Below are positions 6,040-11,614 of a stretch of DNA of 11,931 nucleotides, in pieces; position 1 is the first letter of the stretch; each line of letters starts with the position of its first letter. Below the pieces are notes generated by a model that saw nothing but the letters and a program-made list of their open reading frames with translations, did not search any database and was not told where the DNA came from. This DNA is from Rickettsiales bacterium (GTDB lineage: Bacteria; Pseudomonadota; Alphaproteobacteria; Rs-D84): contig JAISGC010000079.1 of assembly GCA_031263295.1 (NCBI GenBank), forward strand, positions 1 through 11,931, read 5' to 3'. The translations under genes were made by a program, and so were the position numbers.

Positions 6040-7239
6040 ATGAGCAGATTCCCAGTTTGTTTGTTGTTGGTTATGTCGACTGGCTCGGCGCTCGGCTTTG
6101 CCGAGCTGCCGCCGGTCGATTACAATCGCTCTGTCTCGGCGATGGAATTGTATGGCGTGCCAAAGGTATCAGGTATCAGGGAACAGGTATCAGGGACTAA
6201 GGACCAGGGACTAGGGACTAATGAAGTTCTGATTCCAAGAAAGCCATCTGAATCTTTATGGGCCAATAACGAGGCGCCGCTTCGGATGCCCGAAAAATCG
6301 GAATATAAAAAATATGCGGCGGACGAGTTCGAGCTGCCCGAAGAAAATCTTGATAATTTATTCGCCGCGGTCAGCGTTCGGGCCGTAGACCGCGACCGGT
6401 CTGCGCGCGATCAATCGGGTCCGCGGAACAATGCAGTGAAATCCGTCGGAAGCCGCGTCAAAAAAGCTGGCGTCGGCGCAAGCTCTGGCGGCAACTCAGC
6501 CGCGGTTCCGACCAACGCCGCCGACAACGAAACCACGCGCCGGTCAGCGCCCGCATCCCGCCGCGCGCCCGGCGTCATCCGCTCCGCGCCGAAGTTCGCG
6601 CCCGCTCCTAAAAAATCAGTTATGCCAGCGGCGCCCAAGGTTGAGGCCGAAGAAGAAATTGAATACAAAAACCAGGACGAAGTGCCGTTGACCAAATTGT
6701 CTCCGTCGGGATTGAAGAAGGCGTTCAAGCGCACATTCTCGGTCGAGAACAAGCATCTTTCTACATACCAGATTGAAGACGGATTCGACGAGGTTGCGAC
6801 GGACGATAGTCAGGGCGAGTTCGATTCCGCGCGCGACTTGTCCGAGCAATCCGGCGGCGTGCGTCCGCTCGAAATCAAAATCGGATTCTATGACGACGAT
6901 TCCGCATTGTCGCGCGATAACTATAATTTGTTGGCCGAATATGCGGGCATCGTTTCCGCAAACCCAAAGCGCGCGGTGCAGATTTCCATCTCCGAGCGCT
7001 CGACCCGTTCTTACGACGGCCGCAAGTTGGCCGCGCGGCGCTTGGCCATTATCGAGCAGGTTCTTAAAGATTCCGGCATAGTCGACCGGCGCATCATTCC
7101 GGTCCTGTCCCAGCGCTCGGACGATTCAATCGTTCTGCGCGTGATTTCTTCGGACACTTTCCAAACCCTGACCGAAAAAAAGCGCGATATGTTTGGGGAT
7201 ACCGTCGGGAACAAATCCGTTAAATCGTTGCAGTGGTAG
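6040..7239 (+). CDS. Exported protein with degenerate OmpA-C-like domain
   Basis: Predicted 399-residue periplasmic or outer-membrane-associated protein. The start at 6040 has a purine-rich AGGAAGGAAAGG site just upstream. Residues 1-21 form a Sec signal peptide (MSRFPVCLLLVMSTGSALGF). Residues about 42-63 are encoded by a heptamer array. Residues about 100-215 are low-complexity, Ala/Pro/Arg/Lys-rich, probably a disordered linker. The C-terminal region (about 280-375) resembles the OmpA C-terminal peptidoglycan-binding fold: LEIKIGFYDDDSALSRDNYN, a LAEYAGIVSANPKRAVQISI stretch, and RRLAIIEQVLKDSGIVDRRI. The usual GHTD-type loop reads ISERSTRS, so the aspartate expected to contact the peptidoglycan stem peptide appears to be missing. 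The domain call rests on pattern only. Its promoter matches that of the prepilin operon, suggesting joint expression and perhaps a periplasmic scaffold role for the pilus-like structure. Confidence 0.75.
   Translation: MSRFPVCLLLVMSTGSALGFAELPPVDYNRSVSAMELYGVPKVSGIREQVSGTKDQGLGTNEVLIPRKPSESLWANNEAPLRMPEKSEYKKYAADEFELPEENLDNLFAAVSVRAVDRDRSARDQSGPRNNAVKSVGSRVKKAGVGASSGGNSAAVPTNAADNETTRRSAPASRRAPGVIRSAPKFAPAPKKSVMPAAPKVEAEEEIEYKNQDEVPLTKLSPSGLKKAFKRTFSVENKHLSTYQIEDGFDEVATDDSQGEFDSARDLSEQSGGVRPLEIKIGFYDDDSALSRDNYNLLAEYAGIVSANPKRAVQISISERSTRSYDGRKLAARRLAIIEQVLKDSGIVDRRIIPVLSQRSDDSIVLRVISSDTFQTLTEKKRDMFGDTVGNKSVKSLQW
6164..6226 (+). repeat. Nine-unit heptamer array inside a coding region
   Basis: In strict 7-bp register: AGGTATC twice, AGGGAAC, AGGTATC, AGGGACT, AAGGACC, AGGGACT twice, then AATGAAG. 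The 63 bp are 21 codons, translated KVSGIREQVSGTKDQGLG and onward. The other two frames meet TAG or TAA in the array, so only the used frame is open. It is closely related to 11718-11780. Confidence 0.85.
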
Positions 7240-7246
7240 AAATAAG

Positions 7247-7457
7247 ATTCCAGAGTCTTTTCCTGCCCCCATTTATGGGGGCGGGAAAGTTTTGCTTGGC
7301 GCGCGAAGCGCGGCTTAGCAAAACTTGGGTGGGGGTGGATATTCTCCCTGCGCTCTGGAATAATTTTGCTTTCCCAGATTGAACCCCCACCCAAGATTTC
7401 GTAAGCTCGCTTCGCTCGCTAACGAAATCTATCCCGCCCCCGCAAGCGGGGGCAGGA
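7247..7457. repeat. Paired two-hairpin repeats 5 and 6
   Basis: The left copy (plus) has box ATTCCAGAG (7247-7255), first hairpin GCCCCC/GGGGGC (7265-7282) and second hairpin AGTTTTGCT/AGCAAAACT (7288-7325), then TGGGTGGGGGT. The right copy is on the minus strand: first hairpin GCCCCC/GGGGGC (7435-7453), second hairpin AGATTTCG/CGAAATCT (7394-7430), then the same TGGGTGGGGG edge. A CTCTGGAAT box (7353-7361) lies between them. The gap between the OmpA-like gene and the next gene is almost entirely this pair. Confidence 0.8.
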
Positions 7458-7470
7458 AAGGAACTTGCTG

Positions 7471-7491
7471 GTCCCTTTTCCCTTGTCCCTA
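7471..7491 (+). repeat. Short heptamer array, GTCCCTT type
   Basis: Three 7-bp units GTCCCTT, TTCCCTT, GTCCCTA. On the other strand they read as AGGGAC-type units like those at 6192-6219. The third unit holds the TTGTCC -35 box of the next gene. Confidence 0.55.
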
Positions 7492-7511
7492 TTTTCGCTT
7501 TTTGGTATAAT
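7483..7511 (+). promoter_or_regulatory. Promoter of the large Cys-rich exported protein gene
   Basis: TTGTCC (7483-7488), 17 bp, TATAAT (7506-7511). The predicted start of transcription (about 7518) is only about 4 nt before the first candidate ATG (7522). Confidence 0.7.
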
Positions 7512-7521
7512 TACCGCAAAT

Positions 7522-9720
7522 ATGGAGCGTTGGATGAAATCGCGGAAACTTTATGCGAAGTTGCAGAATATCGCGGGATGTCTTTTCCTGGCGGTCAGCT
7601 GTCTGTTTTTAATGTCCGTTTTCTTTTCGGCCTCGGCCTTCGCCGACCCGATTGAGACCTATGAGCCGGTGCAATCGTCCGCGCGCAGCCCGCGCGCTTC
7701 TTCGCGCTCGACCGCAAGAACACAAGCCAGCGCCGCGGGCGTCCGCGGCATTTCCGCCGGAGCCCAATCCGCCCATAGCAATGCGCCTCGCGCGGGCGCC
7801 GTTCCGACGCAGGGTCGATCGACCCGTTCGCGCGCCGCAGTCGTCAATGCGACAGCGCCCGCAGGGCCCGCAACACAAAGCCGTTCCGCGGTTAGCCGCG
7901 GAACGCAGGCCCGCGCCGCAAGCGCTCGGTCTGTCGCCGCGACATCGGCTGCGCCGGCCGCCGCGCCGACACGCGGCGTCGCGCAAAGAACTTCGGCCCG
8001 CGTAATCGGGCAACGCGCCGCCGCCACGACCCGCACTGCGGCCGCCGCCAATCGCGCGGTTCGCGCTCGCGCGGGCGTTCAGCAGGCAACGCAGGCCCGC
8101 GTGGGATTGTCGGGTTCTGCAATTCGCGCTTCGACCAACAACAGCCTGTCCACCAGCCTGGCCACCAAGACCTATTCGTCCGTCGTCGACACCAGCACCG
8201 GAATGATTTCGGCCGACGCTTACAGCAATTGCTTGCAGTCATACTATACCTGCATGGACGAAATCTGCACCGCGCGCAATCCCGGCCAGCGCCGCTGCGC
8301 CTGCGCGGGACGCGTCAAAACATTCAATCAGGTCGAGCAGACTTTGCAGACCGCGAAAGAGGACCTCTTAAAAGTTTCGGGCGAGTTGTCGCTCCTCATT
8401 GCGACCAAGGGCGAGACGATAAAGTCCGCGTTCGAGCTGACCGATGCGGAAAAGTCGTTGAACTGCGTGTCTTACCGCGATGCCTACAAGGCCGCGAATG
8501 CGACCGCCAGCAATGCCAGCACCGCGATGAAAACCTGGTGCGACAGCCACCTGATGCTTGACACCGCGGCCTGCGTCTCAACGATGAGCACAACCTGCAA
8601 TACTATGTATAACGGCCTCGGCGACGGCAAATGGATGGATGTCTTGAACGGCGCGGACTCGGATATTCTAACATCGTTGCAGACTTACGCCGATACCTTG
8701 AACGAGGTCAACACATTCTCGTATAACGACGATGCGAATCTTTGGGACGCCTTCACGAACACCGACCTTGTCGTCAACGGAAGCGGAGGGCTTCTTACCG
8801 ACGAGACGACATCCGTCGATCGCCTGGCCCAGACATGGGGTTATGCGCTTTACCAATACGCGCACAATAATGTCTGCGGGCGGGTCTTGGACGCTTGCTT
8901 CAACGGCATTTATGAGGCCTGCGGAACGCGGCCGACCGAGCAGGGCGGCGGATCCGGACCCTATAATTACAACAGCGACATAACCATCACCAACGACGGA
9001 AACGATATCGAGTTCGTCACTCCGAAGAACACCAACGGCGCCAACACCGGGACCGCGGCCTGCTTCGGATACGCGGCGAGTTCGGGCGACCCATACGCGA
9101 CCATCCGGCGGCCCGTCGCGGATTCGAGGCTGTCCATTTTGCAAAAATATGTCTTGGACGCGAATGCGGACTGCGATGTCTATGGCGAGGAGTTGAAGAC
9201 CCAGGCCCAGAATATGGCCTATCAGAAAATCGCCGCGACCCAGCTCTTGCAGAAAAAGCGCCTCGAATTCGCGACAAACAAGGATACCGACCGGGCGAAC
9301 GCCGTCGCCGCGGGCAAGGAGAAGTTCTTGGCCTGCGTCGGCGAGATCTATTCGTGCTATGAGACGCAGGTGAGCACCAACACCTCGTGGACGGCCGCGC
9401 GGATAAAGAACTATTGCGCGCAGTCGGCCGAGGTGCCGTCGTGCTATGAGGAGATGGTCTGCGAGCGGGACGCGCTCGAAGTCGTCGGCGGTTCGGATTC
9501 GGATACTTGCGCGAACGAGCCGGTCGTCGGCAAGAACACATGCCGCAATATAGTTCTGTTCAACGAGATAACCGGCAACACGGGCGCGACCGCGGCGCCC
9601 GACCCGGCGACATCGACGAACTCCAAGGCGATACGCGAGGCCTGCCTCGAATCCACGCCGGGCGTCACGGGCGAGGGAAGCGTGCGCGACTTCGGCACCG
9701 GCTGGGGCCCGGGGTTGTGA
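7522..9720 (+). CDS. Large exported Ala/Arg/Ser-rich, Cys-rich protein
   Basis: Predicted 732-residue secreted or surface protein; not a family I recognise. A Sec signal peptide occupies residues 1-41, with hydrophobic core about 19-36 and cleavage after SASAFA. Residues about 52-215 are extremely Ala/Arg/Ser/Thr-rich, basic and probably disordered. A Cys-rich region begins near residue 236 with NCLQSYYTCMDEICTARNP, followed by RRCACAG and a stretch likely to form coiled coil. More Cys (mostly in CxxxxxC-like spacings) continue to the end, where GTGWGPGL closes the protein. Many disulfides are plausible, as is an extracellular location. The start is uncertain between ATG 7522 (nearly leaderless, about 4 nt from the predicted transcript start) and ATG 7534, which has GGAG 6 nt upstream; either retains the signal peptide. 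A GTG/ATG further upstream (7465) lies before the promoter. The downstream gap carries a hairpin terminator. Confidence 0.85.
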   Translation: MERWMKSRKLYAKLQNIAGCLFLAVSCLFLMSVFFSASAFADPIETYEPVQSSARSPRASSRSTARTQASAAGVRGISAGAQSAHSNAPRAGAVPTQGRSTRSRAAVVNATAPAGPATQSRSAVSRGTQARAASARSVAATSAAPAAAPTRGVAQRTSARVIGQRAAATTRTAAAANRAVRARAGVQQATQARVGLSGSAIRASTNNSLSTSLATKTYSSVVDTSTGMISADAYSNCLQSYYTCMDEICTARNPGQRRCACAGRVKTFNQVEQTLQTAKEDLLKVSGELSLLIATKGETIKSAFELTDAEKSLNCVSYRDAYKAANATASNASTAMKTWCDSHLMLDTAACVSTMSTTCNTMYNGLGDGKWMDVLNGADSDILTSLQTYADTLNEVNTFSYNDDANLWDAFTNTDLVVNGSGGLLTDETTSVDRLAQTWGYALYQYAHNNVCGRVLDACFNGIYEACGTRPTEQGGGSGPYNYNSDITITNDGNDIEFVTPKNTNGANTGTAACFGYAASSGDPYATIRRPVADSRLSILQKYVLDANADCDVYGEELKTQAQNMAYQKIAATQLLQKKRLEFATNKDTDRANAVAAGKEKFLACVGEIYSCYETQVSTNTSWTAARIKNYCAQSAEVPSCYEEMVCERDALEVVGGSDSDTCANEPVVGKNTCRNIVLFNEITGNTGATAAPDPATSTNSKAIREACLESTPGVTGEGSVRDFGTGWGPGL

Positions 9721-9744
9721 TGCAGTAATAAAAGCAAAACCAAA

Positions 9745-9941
9745 ACAAAAATCCCGAGAGTCGTAGACCCAAGGGATTTTTGTCATTCCCGCGTAGGCGG
9801 GAATGGGCTATAAACCTTACATTCAGCTACTACTTGTTTTTGCAATTATCGTTTTATGTGAAACAAGTTTCTCGTTATAGGTCTTAAAGCCCTGGCCCCG
9901 CCTACGCGGGGCTGACAAGATTTCTTTCAGAAATCTTGTCA
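9745..9941 (-). mobile_element. MITE-like hairpin element, copy 2 (inverted)
   Basis: A 135-bp core (9782-9916) is homologous over its full length, on the opposite strand, to the core at 1619-1753, including the ATTGCAAAAACAAGTA segment and the CCCCGC hairpin ends. The outer hairpins differ from those of copy 1: TGACAAGATTTCT with a 3-nt loop and perfect 13-bp stem (9913-9941), and 9745-9783. It fills the convergent gap between the Cys-rich protein gene and the deaminase. No coding capacity. Confidence 0.75.
9747..9781 (+). terminator. Terminator after the Cys-rich protein gene
   Basis: AAAAATCCC (9747-9755) pairs with GGGATTTTT (9773-9781), 26 bp after the stop codon. A-tract and T-tract on both sides make it symmetrical, so it could act in both directions. 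It is also the outer hairpin of the MITE-like element. Confidence 0.65.
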
Positions 9942-9989
9942 AAAAATACTCTGGAATAGTATCGCGTCATAACTATGTAGGCGGCACAT

Positions 9990-10005
9990 ACTAATCACTA
10001 ATCAC
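9990..10005. repeat. Two-unit heptamer repeat at the deaminase 3' end
   Basis: TAATCAC occurs twice in tandem with a leading partial unit. On the minus strand (GTGATTA units) it encodes the last residues VISD and supplies the TAG stop of the deaminase. Confidence 0.55.
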
Positions 10006-10440
10006 TTTTTTGTCATACCAGTCTTTCATATAGCCCGGCAAATCGGCGGCGGTGATTTTATGTTCGGAGACCGGCGCGGCGTCGTCGAAAAAAATCTCGT
10101 CCGCGTATCCGATTTCCCGGGCGTCCGATTTGTCCATCGCGTAGTGTATCTCTTTTATCTCCGCCCATTTTATCGCGCCCATGCACAGGCCGCAGGGCTT
10201 GCAGCTGGAATAGAGAACACAGCCCGCGAGCGTATCCGTTTTCAGGTTTTCGCAGGCGTTCACAATCGCGCATATTTCCGCGTGGTTCAGGTTGCCCGCG
10301 TATTTGGAAAAATTGAACCTGCTGTCGCCGACGACTTGGCCGTCTTTCACAACGACCGCGCCGAAGGGATATTCCCCGTTATCTACGGATTCCTTGGCGT
10401 ATTGGATTGCGAGATTTATGAAATCAATGTCCTTTTTCAT
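9991..10440 (-). CDS. Nucleoside deaminase, guanine-deaminase-like
   Basis: Predicted 149-residue zinc hydrolase of the cytidine/deoxycytidylate deaminase superfamily. The zinc-site motifs are intact: HAE at residues 53-55 (His ligand plus catalytic Glu) and PCGLC at 82-86 (two Cys ligands). The PFGAVVVKDG strand (25-34), LYSSCKPCGLCMGAIKWA and the C-terminal segment DAREIGYADEIFFDD resemble bacterial guanine deaminase (guanine to xanthine plus ammonia) more than tRNA adenosine deaminase TadA. A related cytosine or nucleoside specificity remains possible. Length is normal for the family. The start ATG is 7 nt after a TAAACT -10 box with no Shine-Dalgarno site, so the mRNA is probably leaderless. 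The C-terminal residues and stop lie in a heptamer repeat. It is transcribed divergently from the second small RNA gene. Confidence 0.9.
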   Translation of the reverse strand: MKKDIDFINLAIQYAKESVDNGEYPFGAVVVKDGQVVGDSRFNFSKYAGNLNHAEICAIVNACENLKTDTLAGCVLYSSCKPCGLCMGAIKWAEIKEIHYAMDKSDAREIGYADEIFFDDAAPVSEHKITAADLPGYMKDWYDKKVISD

Positions 10441-10447
10441 ACCGCGG

Positions 10448-10475
10448 AGTTTAGCAGAAAAATCCCGGGGCGCAA
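10448..10475 (-). promoter_or_regulatory. Deaminase promoter, placed for a leaderless mRNA
   Basis: On the minus strand, TTGCGC (10470-10475), 16 bp, TAAACT (10448-10453), then 7 nt to the ATG at 10440. It lies back to back with the small RNA promoter that begins at 10484. Confidence 0.55.
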
Positions 10476-10483
10476 CAAATCGC

Positions 10484-10512
10484 TTGATAAAAAATCCAGG
10501 ACGAATTATAAT
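10484..10512 (+). promoter_or_regulatory. Promoter of the right small RNA
   Basis: TTGATA (10484-10489), exactly 17 bp, perfect TATAAT (10507-10512): close to the sigma-70 consensus, about 7 nt before the conserved GGAACC 5' end. Confidence 0.8.
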
Positions 10513-10518
10513 GCATCG

Positions 10519-10630
10519 GAACCGAGTTGGGAGACTTGCGTTCGGGCTGTCGAAAGCTCTTAGAAATGCGGCGGGCGCTTTTCCCGTCGTTATCCGCGCG
10601 TAAAATTGTCGGCCGTGCGGCCGCTTTTTT
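10519..10630 (+). ncRNA. Unrecognised small RNA, copy 2 (about 112 nt)
   Basis: A near-consensus promoter and an intrinsic terminator (10610-10630) bound this region, which has no Shine-Dalgarno site or plausible gene. Hairpin one is CGAGT (10523-10527) with ACTTG (10534-10538), loop TGGGAG. Hairpin two is GGGCT (10544-10548) with AGCTC (10555-10559). Hairpin three is GCGGCGGG (10568-10575) with CCCGTCGT (10583-10590). A single-stranded linker ATCCGCGCGTAAAATTGT leads into the terminator. The copy at 225-333 keeps all these stems with compensating differences. Conserved loops (TTGGGA, GAAA) suggest binding sites. The GGA motifs in the 5' end and first loop could suit a CsrA-type protein or base pairing with mRNA, but that is speculation. 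It diverges from the deaminase gene. Confidence 0.8.
10610..10630 (+). terminator. Intrinsic terminator of the right small RNA
   Basis: CGGCC (10610-10614), loop GTGC, GGCCG (10619-10623), then C and six T (10625-10630). Identical to the left copy. Confidence 0.85.
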
Positions 10631-10693
10631 ATGCACTTGGCCAGGTCTGTCCGGCCGATCCGGTCAATGACCCAATGCGGGTCCGACCGGTCC

Positions 10694-10810
10694 CGCTATG
10701 GTCGGGGGCCGCATCGAGCAATCTTTGCGGAATCATTCATTTCTATGATTTTCGAACCCCCGGCCTCTATCAAGTTTTCCCGACGAAGCCGTGCCTGATG
10801 CGCGGTGTTC
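10694..10810 (+). other. Conserved structured block, right copy
   Basis: Can fold as a three-way junction: GGGGG (10704-10708) with CCCCC (10757-10761), enclosing CCGCA (10709-10713)/TGCGG (10726-10730) and AATCAT (10731-10736)/ATGATT (10745-10750). Nearly identical to 63-175 on the other strand. Function unknown. Confidence 0.5.
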
Positions 10811-10925
10811 TCCTCCCTTGGAGGGGTGGCCCCGCAGCGGCCGGGGTGGTGATTAAATCGGGCACAGCCTGTTATCGCCACCACCCCGGCCCCTTCGGGG
10901 CCACCCCTCCAAAGGAGGGGAACAC
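10810..10925. repeat. Paired two-hairpin repeats 7 and 8
   Basis: The left copy (plus) has its first hairpin CCTCCC/GGAGGG near 10812-10826, second hairpin CCCCG/CGGGG (10830-10845), then TGGTG. The right copy (minus) has its first hairpin CCCCTCC/GGAGGGG (10904-10920) and second hairpin GGCCCC/GGGGCC (10888-10902). The flanks extend the palindrome (GATGCGCGGTGTTC on the left against GAACACCCGCGGGAAGGCATC-like sequence on the right). Confidence 0.75.
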
Positions 10926-10969
10926 CCGCGGGAAGGCATCGCCAAGAAAACAAAACAGGGAGAAAAATT

Positions 10970-11545
10970 ATGAAAAATCAAATTAGCAATGAGCAACGAG
11001 CAATGAGCAATAGCGACGCGCGACAACGCAATAGCAAACTCCTATTGCTCATTGCTCACTGCGCATTGCTCATTACGCTTGCGCCTTCGGCGCAAGCGGC
11101 GAAAATGTGCGTGAGAGGCTTCGGGGCATACGGGAAGGTCGCGAAAAATGCCGCCGACGGGTCGTTCGTTTCCGGACCCGATTGCTGTCCCGGCGGAGGG
11201 GGGCCGAACGGCTATTGCGACACGACGGCGACATATTCGGGAACCGGCGCGCCGTCCGGATTCTGCGCAACCCCGCAATTTGCAGGTCTCGCGACCAAAA
11301 GCGATCAAAATATAGTCGTATATCGCGATCGAGTCGTTCGGGATGCCGCGTCGACTGGGACCAACTGCTGGTGCAAGATAGCCTGGCCGGTCGAAACCCC
11401 GTGGATTCTTATCGGGGCAAATGTTTGGGGCTCCGGCTTGGAGAACTGCGTCGCCGCATGCGCGCATCATTTCGGCAGTTTCGCCATCACGGCAACGAAC
11501 GGATATTCGCTGCAAAGGCTTGCGTTCGTCGGCGCGGGGATTTGA
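10970..11545 (+). CDS. Small exported Cys-rich protein
   Basis: Predicted 191-residue secreted protein; family not recognised. The start at 10970 follows AGGGAG (10958-10963) at good spacing. The signal peptide is residues 1-43, with a long polar n-region (2-23), hydrophobic core LLLLIAHCALLITLA (24-38) and cleavage after SAQA. Almost all of it is encoded by a 98-bp heptamer array (10985-11082). The mature part has Cys motifs KMCVRGFGAYGK, GPDCCPGG, NGYCDTT, GFCATP, TNCWCKIAWPVETPW and NCVAACAHHF, about ten Cys in all, suggesting disulfide bonds. The CWC...W segment followed by a CxxxC pair looks like a compact extracellular fold. It may belong with the other exported Cys-rich protein of the window, although I see no clear alignment. 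The start lies just downstream of a repeat pair; no clear promoter of its own is visible. Confidence 0.8.
   Translation: MKNQISNEQRAMSNSDARQRNSKLLLLIAHCALLITLAPSAQAAKMCVRGFGAYGKVAKNAADGSFVSGPDCCPGGGGPNGYCDTTATYSGTGAPSGFCATPQFAGLATKSDQNIVVYRDRVVRDAASTGTNCWCKIAWPVETPWILIGANVWGSGLENCVAACAHHFGSFAITATNGYSLQRLAFVGAGI
10985..11082 (+). repeat. Fourteen-unit heptamer array with inverted halves
   Basis: Units read AGCAATG, AGCAACG, AGCAATG, AGCAATA, then degenerate units, then CCTATTG, CTCATTG, CTCACTG, CGCATTG, CTCATTA, all in one 7-bp register. A perfect 16-bp inverted repeat (10998-11013 with 11042-11057) would put a large hairpin in the mRNA close behind the start codon. The array is translated throughout. 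Confidence 0.8.
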
Positions 11546-11596
11546 TCGGGGGCGCCGCGGCCGCATTTTCGATTATAAAGTCCGCGCGTTTTGTGG

Positions 11597-11602
11597 TATA
11601 AT
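11597..11602 (+). promoter_or_regulatory. Possible -10 box for the last gene
   Basis: TATAAT in the context GTGGTATAAT, as before the gene at 7522. No good -35 box is seen. The predicted transcript start is about 6 nt before the TTG at 11615. Confidence 0.45.
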
Positions 11603-11614
11603 TTCCAGTGTAAA

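Larger units (their letters stand above)
10507..10850. repeat. Right arm of the long inverted repeat
   Basis: Counterpart of 1-344 in opposite orientation: -10 box, small RNA, terminator, a diverged stretch (about 10635-10692, with a different and longer hairpin-rich insert than the left arm), then the conserved block 10694-10810 and a two-hairpin repeat. Confidence 0.85.

Noticed and set aside
8668..9786. 372-codon open frame on the minus strand
   Set aside because: Opposite the well-supported Cys-rich exported protein gene. No start signal; its length is explained by codon bias of the other strand.
10519..10630. SRP (4.5S) RNA or 6S RNA
   Set aside because: Size is close to SRP RNA, but the conserved GGUCAGG...GGAAGCAGCC core is absent. 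It is too short, and lacks the open central bubble, for 6S RNA.
1594..10925. Autonomous insertion sequence
   Set aside because: No transposase-like reading frame is associated with any of the hairpin elements.
10606..10986. Open frame of 126 codons across the right repeat arm, with a similar 64-codon frame at 30-224 on the minus strand
   Set aside because: It starts inside the small RNA terminator, lacks a ribosome site and runs through palindromic repeats. The similarity of the two translations follows from the DNA repeat.
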